Source of the DNA: Massospora cicadina
Lineage: Eukaryota; Entomophthoromycota; Entomophthoromycetes; Entomophthorales; Entomophthoraceae
Assembly (NCBI GenBank): GCA_022478985.1
Contig: JAKSZP010009255.1
Span: 62,001 to 126,000 of the forward strand
Length of the DNA: 64,000 nt
Direction: 5' to 3'
Part shown: positions 57,039-64,000 of the stretch, piece after piece
Layout of the letters: each line of letters opens with the position of its first letter
Position numbering within the stretch: position 1 is the first letter of the stretch
The notes under the pieces: generated by a model
Databases searched by the model: none
Seen by the model: only the letters and a program-made list of their open reading frames with translations
What the model was told of the DNA's origin: nothing
Translations under genes and position numbers: made by a program

Positions 57039-57960
57039 ATGCCCCCCTCAAGATCTTGCCCAGGGGGCACATACTTGCAAAGAAACCTACTATGCACTTT
57101 ATTGATAACAGTACCAGTATCAATAGCGGCAATGGAGTATTCCATACCCTGACAATAAATAATCTGATAAGGGCCAGCCCATAAGGTATCCAATTTGTAA
57201 ATCCTTCTTCCAGGCCTATGGTGGTAAAAAGTACAAGATCTCCAACTTGATATTCTGTAAATTAGGTCTACAAGCGTTAGTTCTGGTACCTTCCTTAAAG
57301 GTGGTAGCAGCAAGGGAACTCGAAGCTAATGCTTGTAATTGTATGATTTCATCAGCTAATCTCCTCATAGCTAAGTCAGTATTTTGTGGGGTAGCCTCTG
57401 CAAGTATAGGTTGTACACTTGAGGGGAGGATAGGTTCACAATAATATAAAGATTTAAAAGGAGACATTCCAATAATATGATGATAGCTAACTATAAGCTA
57501 CCATCGCACTAGGTAAGTAAAGGTTCCACCTACTAGGATCATTGGAGGTCATTTTTTGAAAAATGGCTACAAGTGTACCATTAGCACTTTTGACCACAAC
57601 ATTATTTGAAGAGTTATAAAGGAATTTCAAAGGACTGATAAGTCCCCATTAGTTTGGTAAGCTCAGCCACCATCTGAGAAATGAAATTGATCCCATTATC
57701 TGATAACAGGACTTTTGGGCTACCAAACCTGGTGAAAACTTGCTTGAAAAGAAAGGCCGCCATCACCTTGGCGGTAACTGTGGAAACTAAGAATAGCTTC
57801 AATCCATTTAGTAAAATGGTCGATAGCTAACAGAATATATTGATGTCCATAGGTGGCCGTAGGGAAAGGACCCACCACATCAATACTCATAGTGAAAAAG
57901 GGTTCAGAAGGTCCCACAATTTGGTGTTGGATTGTCGAATTTTTACCACGTTGTTGCTAG
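57039..57960 (-). pseudogene. Element H integrase
   Basis: Minus-strand blocks: ECLKCQQRG (zinc CxxC, about 57975-57945), TMSIDVVGPFPTATYGHQYI (first Asp, about 57890-57830), GSPKVLLSDNGINFISQMVA (second Asp, about 57735-57680) and NVVVKSANGTLVAIF near 57600-57560, where the catalytic Glu is Lys (AAA, 57589-57591) after GTC. The C-terminal frames 57467-57216 and 57313-56996 include SPFKSLYYCEPILPSS and the WAGPYQIIYCQG-like DNA-binding part, ending near the LTR. It ends with PPT TTGAGGGGGGCAT at 57039-57050. Confidence 0.85.
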
Positions 57961-58800
57961 CACTTAAGACAAGATTCCAGCACATCGTGTACATATTCCA
58001 GCATGTTATACCAGTAACGATGATTCTTTAACCGCTGTAGTGTCTTAGCGACAGCTCCATGACCTACAGCTTGGCGGGCCTCCATAATAGTATCAGTCCT
58101 CGCAGAGGGCCAAATAAAGGGCAACCACTTAGATCCAGACTTTTTATATAATGAACCTTCTTTAACCTGAGTGTTTTCAGTTAAGGATTGCAGTTTTGAG
58201 ATAACATCCTTAGATATATGGAACCAGAGCTCAGGTCTACTGATCAGGTCATAAATACGATCTTCCTCTGCAGAAAATAACGTTAAGATAGGCAATTGAG
58301 AAAGTGCATCAGTGTTTTGATGTATAGCTCCAACATGATGTTGAATAGTGAAGTCATAATTTTGGATCTTTAATGCCCATCTAGCTAAGCGCCCATCAGG
58401 ATCTTTCATTTGTTGCAACCACTTTAGGGAAGCATGATCCGTTACCATAGTGAAATGCTTGCCATATAGATAAGGGCGAAAATGCTTGATGGCAGACAAT
58501 GCAGCAAGGCATTCTCTTTCAGTAACGATATAATTGTGTTCACCCTTAGAAAGGGTTTTGCTATAGTATGCGATGGAGTGATCAACCAGATTGGCATCAT
58601 GTTGAGCCAGGATGGCCCCAATGGCAATATCAATGGCTCAGTAAATAGTATAAAAGGTTTGGAAAAGTCAGGATGGGTTAAGATGGGCCACTCATTAAGG
58701 CTTAGCGCAACAGAGCAAAGGATTGTTGCTGTAATTCTTCCCATACTAAAGGAACTTCTTTATGCAATAAATAAACTAAAGGTTCTGAAATTTCCGCAAA
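57957..58800 (-). pseudogene. Element H RNase H and integrase zinc region
   Basis: The minus-strand frame 58499-57957 (180 codons, the longest of this element) begins SAIKHFRPYLYGKHFTMVTD and carries DHASLKWLQQMKDPDGRLAR, the third RNase H motif, then the spacer and the integrase N-terminus (ARQAVGHGAVAKTLQRLKNH). The first RNase H part, WPILTHPDFSKPFILFTEPL, lies at about 58700-58620 in a separate frame, with Glu for the first catalytic Asp (TDAS changed). Confidence 0.83.
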
Positions 58801-59530
58801 ATAGGGGATAAATCTTGATAATAACCAGCCATTCCTAAAAACACTTGGATATCCCGCAAGCTTTTGGAATAGGCATGTCTAAATAGCTTGTATCTTATTA
58901 GATAAGGGTAAAATACCTTTACAATTAACTTTATGTCCCAAAAAATTCCATCTCAGCTATAAAAAAAGCACACTTCGATGGTTTAAGCTTAAGAGAGGCA
59001 TGACGCAGCTGGCCAAAAACTTCCTTCAAATGAGCCAAATGATCATTGAAATTGCGTGAAAAAACAGTAACATCATCTAGGCAAACTAAAACACAAGAAA
59101 GTTTCAAATCCCCAAACAAGCCATCCATGGCTCGTTGAAAAGTAGCAGGGGCATTGCAAAGCCCCTGTGGCATATGAGTTGGCTCATGTAGCCCCTCACT
59201 AGAAATTAGAGAACATTTTTGACGATCTTCTGGGCCAAGATCAATTTGCCAATAACCACTTGCAAGGTTCATAGCAGAGAAGTATTGTGATCCAGACAAT
59301 AATCTCAAGGAATCATCAATGCGAGGTAAAGGATAAGAATCCTTTTGAAGTAAAAGCATTGAGTTGATTATAGTCCATAACCACTCAGTGACCCCCATCT
59401 TTTTCCAGATGATTAGTAGAGGGGAAGCCCAGGGACTCTTATAAGGCGTTAGTAACCCAGCCTCATGTAGTTGTTTCAGTTCCGCTGAGACTTGAGCCTC
59501 CTCAACTTTGGATTCGCGATATGGTAAAGC
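58801..59530 (-). pseudogene. Element H reverse transcriptase
   Basis: The minus-strand frame 59398-58931 (155 codons) has KDSYPLPRIDDSLRLLSGSQ, FSAMNLASGYWQIDLGPEDR, MPQGLCNAPATFQRAMDGLF and VLVCLDDVTVFSRNFNDHLA. The active-site Asp pair is intact; Tyr of YLDD is Cys. The fingers (KSPWASPLLI) lie at about 59445-59410 in another frame. This is a typical gypsy palm with a few breaks. Confidence 0.88.
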
Positions 59531-60209
59531 TCAAATAAGGAAAGTATCCTCAGTTTTCACCTGATGCTGCACCTCTTTCATTAGGCCAAAATCCCCTAAA
59601 CCTTGGTCAATGATATCCGCATATTCTTCAATCAGGGCCTCAGCTTCAAGTTGTCGTTATGAAGTAAGTGAATCCCCTAACTCAATGTCAATTCGAGCAA
59701 CAATAGAAAGATCTTCCAGCCCAAATTCGCGTAAATCTCCACATCCCAAAACGGATAGTATGTCATTCACAGGAGTAGGATGCACATAGGCAATAGATTA
59801 TTGAGATTCAGTTGCATAGGTTGGGAAGTGAGACTATCTAGTAAAATTGAGACAGTCCCATCATAGGCAGGATCAAGGATACCTGGGCAAGGTAAGGCCT
59901 CCAAATGAGGGGGATTTAGGTGACTGCAGATCTTAATACATGATAAGGAGGTACAATTACTTGTACACCTGTATCAACAATGATTTGAGCTTTGTGAGGA
60001 AAGGTAATTATAGAGTTGTAATATAACGGCATGCCTTCAGAGGCACAAGCAGACGGAGGTGGAATTATAGTTTGTAGACCCAGGATTTGGTATTCGAGAC
60101 ATGAGATAGAAGTGGGATATTCCAATAAGCAAACACGTCATTTGAGTTTGCCTTAGTTAGTGGGGACATAATCTAAGATCAAAGGTAATCAGTACCCAAT
60201 TAAAGAAAG
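59531..60209 (-). pseudogene. Element H protease-RT linker
   Basis: The minus-strand frame 60125-59916 reads YQILGLQTIIPPPSACASEG and HKAQIIVDTGVQVIVPPYHV, the position-equivalent of the beta-rich linker of A and B (IPSGQQVLVNTELEVEVPAG). The DTGV here is not the protease site: it lies after the protease C-terminus and lacks the following Ser/Thr and hydrophobic pattern. 59900-59540 is acidic and without a named domain. Confidence 0.6.
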
Positions 60210-60673
60210 TTACTTATCTTTAAGACTAATTATTGCAGCAAAATCTGTAAGAAACTTAGTTCTAAGGAGCAAATCATAGCAATTGTTATCCAAGACCACT
60301 GCAGGGGCTGACACAACCAACTTTCCAAAATGCATCAGAAGAGAGGAATAGGCTCCTATACATATAGTGTAGGAAGGTCCAGCAGTTTCATAGTCTTGGG
60401 AATGGTTCAGGTCTGGAGCCAATTTGATTTTCTTCATAAGTTTGGAAGAGATCACATTGATGAGTGACCCATATCAATGATAGCCAAAACTTTCACCTTA
60501 TGCACAATGACTTCCACCTGAGTTACATCAGTGCCAAAGTTAGGGATTGAGAATAATGAGGGATTAATTATCTGAATGGAATTAGAAGAAAAAGAGGAAG
60601 CATAAGAAGAAGTAGAGTCTTTGTTGGATAGTTCATCAGGGGATATCAAGCTCATTGGGAGCGGATACCACAT
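60210..60673 (-). pseudogene. Element H protease
   Basis: Minus strand: VHKVKVLAIIDMGHSSM at about 60500-60455, then after a one-base shift SSKLMKKIKLAPDLNHSQDY, GAYSSLLMHFGKLVVSAPAV and VLDNNCYDLLLRTKFL. The active-site triad is DMG instead of DTG; the Met codon ATG (60472-60470) is one CpG to TpG step from ACG, the same event as in element A. Confidence 0.78.
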
Positions 60674-61500
60674 AACAATCTAAAGAAGAATCAAAAGATT
60701 TTGACTGAGGCACCTGAGGTAGGTCAGCACAGGGAGCCTCGTGCCCTATGCTGACTCCTCTTTTTTGACTCTTCTGCCTGTTTTTTCCAACATTGAGACA
60801 CCACATGACCCATGAGACCACAATAAGTACACGGCTCCTTCTTCATTTTGGATTTAAGTTTAGGTGGCATCACATGGATGTAAGAACATGGGTTACTAGA
60901 GGAGGTCGGATGTACCGCCCCATTAGAGATTTCCATAAATGCTTCCTTGATGTCAATAATGGAGCTGAAATTTCTTTTAAGAGATTTCAAGTGTAGAAAT
61001 TGAGTGCGATAACCAAACGCGCTCATTACAGATGATATAGCATCATCAACAGTAATCCAGTCACATGTAGCTAGTGTCTGGGCCTCATGGTAGAATCGTT
61101 TGGCGAATTCCTGGATAGACTCTCCTCATTAAATTTGAGTATTCATGAAAGCTTGCTTTTGGTTGGAAAGGATTTGATCACTCCCAAATTACTTTATGAG
61201 ATCAGTTTTCACTTGAGCCCATGTAGTGCAAACCTCAAGATGAGGAACCATGATCTCTTGAGCAAATTTGCTTAGGCAAGAAGTGATATGGCGAACCTTC
61301 TGTTGATCATTAGCTCCATCTATTGCGCGTTCATAAACAAAAAGAAAAGAATGGATGCTACCTTCACCTGGTTCAAAACTTATCCTTGAAGGCAGGATTG
61401 AAAAGGGTGGCTTCAGTGCTTAAAGATGTACGCCTGGTACAACAACCAGTCCAACCTCAGAGGGTTCAGATTCTGTGAAATGGGCATGAGGGGTTTCTCA
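60674..61500 (-). pseudogene. Element H gag core and zinc knuckle
   Basis: Minus strand: the capsid-like core at about 61410-61040 (RAIDGANDQQKVRHITSCLS, then FAKRFYHEAQTLATCDWITV) and the open frame 61026-60724 with LKSLKRNFSSIIDIKEAFME and an intact CCHC knuckle at 60831-60790 (CTYCGLMGHVVSQC). The basic tail KKQAEESKKRSQHRAR follows. The knuckle packages genomic RNA in related elements. It is best read as the C-terminal two thirds of Gag. Confidence 0.85.
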
Positions 61501-62560
61501 GTCAATTTGTTGTCTCAAGAGATTCAAAATATTTTGTAAATTTTGGACCCATTGGTTAAGATGATCATTTGTAGGAGCTCAGGTTAAGTTGGAAATCGCA
61601 GCAACCATCTCCATTTTCTTAGACTCAAGTAATTCACATTTAGCAGCCAACTGTTTAATGGATGCTGTCAATGAAGCAAACTGGGTTTCTTGAGTAGTTT
61701 AATTTGCATCGCATAGCCAATGTGCATTATCAACACCATCCAGATGATTGAGTAAAGAATAGTCTGAATTGGTTGGAAGACCTTCCAGGGATAAGAAACA
61801 CCCTTGAGCTATGGCTTGGATTTGGGTTTCTAATGCTTATACTCGAGATACTAAGAGCAATGAAGGTTCATCATTGGACCTTGGAAGCGAGGAGCAAGGA
61901 GACCAGGAGGTCCTGGGGGTCCTTGCGACCCATCTCTTCCTGAAGGACCTGGAAGGCCTTGTTGACCCATTGGACCAGGGGGACCACGTTCCCCAGGTGG
62001 TCCCAAGGTTACAGATGGGGAGATAGGTAGTCCCGGTGGCCCAGGAGGACCAGCTGGGCTGGATTCACCTTCTCTGATATTACCCACCACTTGGAAAAGA
62101 TGTTGGGTTAACCCATTAAGCTCCCCCAAACTCTCATCATGGTTAGCCCGCAAATGATCAAATTGTCTCTTAATTTCCTCTTCCAGGGAGGTAATCCGAT
62201 GGTGAATAGGGTTAGTGGCATTGCTAGCTTGATGAGTTATTTCTTGACCAATGTATCTTACAACCTCAGTATCTATTCTCACCAACTAATTATTAATATC
62301 GTTGATTTCTCTTTGATTATTGAGAATAACCTCTTGATTATCCCCTCCAAAGTTGGATGCTGTTTCATAAAATGAAGATAATTGATATTGATATTGTTGC
62401 GCTAAAGTCAACTGGCGCTGGATTTCTAGATGATGCAACCCCAAAATCTGGAGTACACGGTGGATAGCAGGATGAACGTAATGCCGGAGAGACTGCTCAG
62501 TTCCAGCCAAACCAACTTTGGTAGGCTGTAACACCGCTCAGTTATATAAATTCATCATGT
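61501..62560 (-). pseudogene. Element H gag N-terminal part: coiled coil and collagen-like segment
   Basis: Minus strand. The frame 62534-62286 is helical (RVLQILGLHHLEIQRQLTLA). The frame 62285-61851 (144 codons) has a coiled-coil-like stretch ([20 protein letters not shown], then [17 protein letters not shown]) followed by Gly-X-Y triplets: three in a row, a seven-residue gap, then twelve ([32 protein letters not shown]) at about 62056-61890. This is a collagen-like repeat, unusual in a retrotransposon Gag. A stop at the end of the frame (TAG/TAA region near 61850) separates it from the core. Confidence 0.8.
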
Positions 62561-62867
62561 TATCAGCAACTTTAGACGCTCAGTCACAATTAGGGCGACA
62601 CCAGGCAGATTAACCCCTCTGACCAGGCTTTTAACGGTTTCTTCAACATTAATGGCTTGAATCTGATAGTTAGATTGGTCAGGGCCCTCAATGGCCAAGT
62701 ACTTAAAGCTTGAAATTGTAGATTATTAATATTGGCGGAAGGCAAACCTTGCCATTTAGAGTGTACCCATCAGGTGATACTCAAAGATTCTCCGAAGAGG
62801 GGCTCTCTTTGCTAGACATATTCATTATTGTGAAAGTATGTTTTCACCAGGTAGCCTCAGAAGCAAA

Positions 62868-62884
62868 CCTGGCAGGGAGCACCA
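62868..62884 (-). promoter_or_regulatory. Element H primer-binding site
   Basis: Minus strand TGGTGCTCCCTGCCAGG, one base inside the 5' LTR end. TGG pairs with the CCA end of a tRNA; the tRNA is unidentified. It differs from the C and E sites. Confidence 0.65.
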
Positions 62885-62885
62885 G

Positions 62886-63505
62886 TATTGGAATTTTGTA
62901 AGAAATTATGATAAACAGGTGCTACAAAGGCTACGAAATTATTAGTTTCATGGCTTTAGCAAAGGTCAATTTAAGTGCAACGAGGTTATTAGTTCTGTCA
63001 CAATGGTTAATGTCATCTGAATATACAGAATCCTCTATGAAAATAGACCAAAGTTAAACTATGTGAGACGAGAATTGAGGTACTTTATTTATTAAAAAGC
63101 AGAGATATTTATAGGAAAAATTAGTGGTTCTTCGCAAGGATTTCCTTGATTCACCTGAGGTAAGATCTTTCCTACCAGAGGACCAATATTGTTGATTATC
63201 ATTATTTATATAAGATTCATGATGATCATATCTAATAGAGTCTAGTTAGATGTGATTGACCTTCTTAACGAGGCCTAGCCCCTTTATAATGATTAGTCAT
63301 TTTGAATTGCTTTGCCATATCAAATTACTGAGTTTCTTTGGGTTGATTAGATTCACCCATCATAGGAGGTTGATAACTTTAAAGAGTCTTTCTTTGGTCA
63401 AATTGAGAATTGGAAATACTTGTTTTAGATTCCTCAATCTTAACAGACTGAGATATCAAACCTTGATCTGGAATACTTTTAGTCATCTTAGCTGTATCTC
63501 CAACA
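62886..63505 (-). repeat. Element H 5' LTR
   Basis: 620 bp, partner of 56419-57038. TATAAAGG on the minus strand at plus coordinates 63281-63288, in the same context (CATTATAAAGGGGCTAGG). It is the presumed promoter of the element. Confidence 0.9.
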
Positions 63506-63510
63506 GTCAT
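63506..63510. repeat. Target duplication GTCAT (right)
   Basis: Second copy of the 5-bp duplication made by element H. Confidence 0.85.
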
Positions 63511-64000
63511 CCTGGGCAAATATCACCTGTTTCTTCGAATATTTGTAGGACTTTTTTTGCTATTGTTCTGATAAGTAAGCAATTTTTTTATGATTGATTG
63601 GTATGTTGATGCTTTTAGCAGCATTTGCTGTTAATCCCATCTCTTTTAACATTGAAAAGTCATGGAATTATCTTTTCCGCCGTTAGGTTTGAATGCACAA
63701 ATGTGATGCTTGATTTGTTTTATTTACTTTTTCTTCATCAATATTGCTATTAGTAATTGTAATTTTGCCATGGCTGGCATTTAATCCCCAGCACTACCCA
63801 CGGCTTCAGTATTAATTTATTCATGTACTTGTGACTTCTTTATATACTGTTCTGGGATTTCCAGCTTTAATCCTGTGTAGACTATAGTTTTTCATTCTGG
63901 CATAATTATGTTAATCATTTAGTTTTCAATGGTATTCATGGTTTATAAGTTCTCCTCAACAAATCCCTATTTTTTTCTTCCAACCAAATTGTACTTGATG
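63511..64000 (-). pseudogene. Element I, region upstream of RT
   Basis: Continuation of element I beyond H. Minus strand near 63560-63515 reads AKKVLQIFEETGDICPG, the helical lead-in normally found just before the gypsy RT entry segment, which picks up at 56413 on the other side of H. The remaining 400 bases to the window end are too decayed to assign and probably cover the protease-RT linker. Confidence 0.45.

Larger units (their letters stand above)
56419..63505 (-). mobile_element. Ty3/gypsy element H, full length, inactive
   Basis: Minus-strand element of 7.1 kb: two LTRs of exactly 620 bp, primer-binding site, gag with a collagen-like segment and intact zinc knuckle, protease, RT, RNase H, integrase, polypurine tract, and GTCAT target duplications. 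It is the best preserved minus-strand gypsy element here. The LTRs differ at somewhat under a tenth of positions, nearly all transitions, many at former CpG sites. Confidence 0.93.

Noticed and set aside
59916..60125. IIVDTGVQVIV as the protease active site of element H
   Set aside because: The true protease lies upstream at 60210-60673; this segment sits in the linker and matches the corresponding linker of A and B.
62940..63500. Plus-strand frames in the H LTRs (56822-57004 and 63256-63597), similar in both copies, as a conserved gene
   Set aside because: They lie in the two LTR copies of one element, so similarity is expected without coding function.
1..64000. CRISPR arrays, operons, ribosome-binding sites or other bacterial features
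   Set aside because: The sequence is eukaryotic repeat DNA; no regularly spaced identical repeats and no operon layout.

Overview
The window looks like transposon-packed heterochromatin from a eukaryote. It is AT-rich, shows no intact host gene, and almost every open frame is a broken piece of Ty3/gypsy or LINE polyprotein. A chromodomain-ended Ty3 element, CpG-targeted decay and the style of the pol proteins suggest a fungus with cytosine methylation and a repeat-rich genome. That assignment is an inference of modest confidence; no taxonomic marker gene is present.

Layout: 1-4394 Ty3/gypsy element A (+); 4398-11958 Ty3/gypsy element B (+), split by a ~1 kb insertion at its RT active site; 11959-12190 probable rest of an A-type LTR; 12190-13370 unassigned; 13370-14262 left arm of long-inverted-repeat element D1; 14268-20203 chromovirus with chromodomain and perfect GAGTT target duplications; 20220-33981 Ty3/gypsy element C (+), itself split by the GC-rich LINE G (25637-32090) with a perfect 20-bp duplication; 33982-36033 rest of D1; 36034-42438 Ty3/gypsy element E (-); 42439-43892 unassigned with a short repeat array; 43910-44210 tRNA-derived SINE (-); 44286-51990 second long-inverted-repeat element D2, split by LINE F (-, 44467-49699); 52000-53880 weak gypsy-like remnant J (+); 53880-56413 plus 63511-64000 gypsy remnant I (-), split by Ty3/gypsy element H (-, 56419-63505, GTCAT duplications).

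The region is a stack of insertions into insertions: chromovirus and C into D1, LINE G into C, LINE F into D2, H into I, and probably B into the A LTR. Two extremely short insertions of 18 and 29 bases carry only the 3' tail of the LINE G family and have long target duplications. They show LINE machinery acting on these elements after they were already in place.

Decay is largely CpG to TpG/CpA. In the paired LTRs of H, sites read TG in one copy and CA in the other, and several catalytic codons (protease DTG, RT YLDD, integrase DDE Glu, LINE endonuclease GDMN) carry the change expected from losing a CpG. LINE G is the exception: CpG-rich, nearly full length and probably the youngest insertion. 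The most unusual single feature is a collagen-like Gly-X-Y segment beside a predicted coiled coil in the gag of element H.
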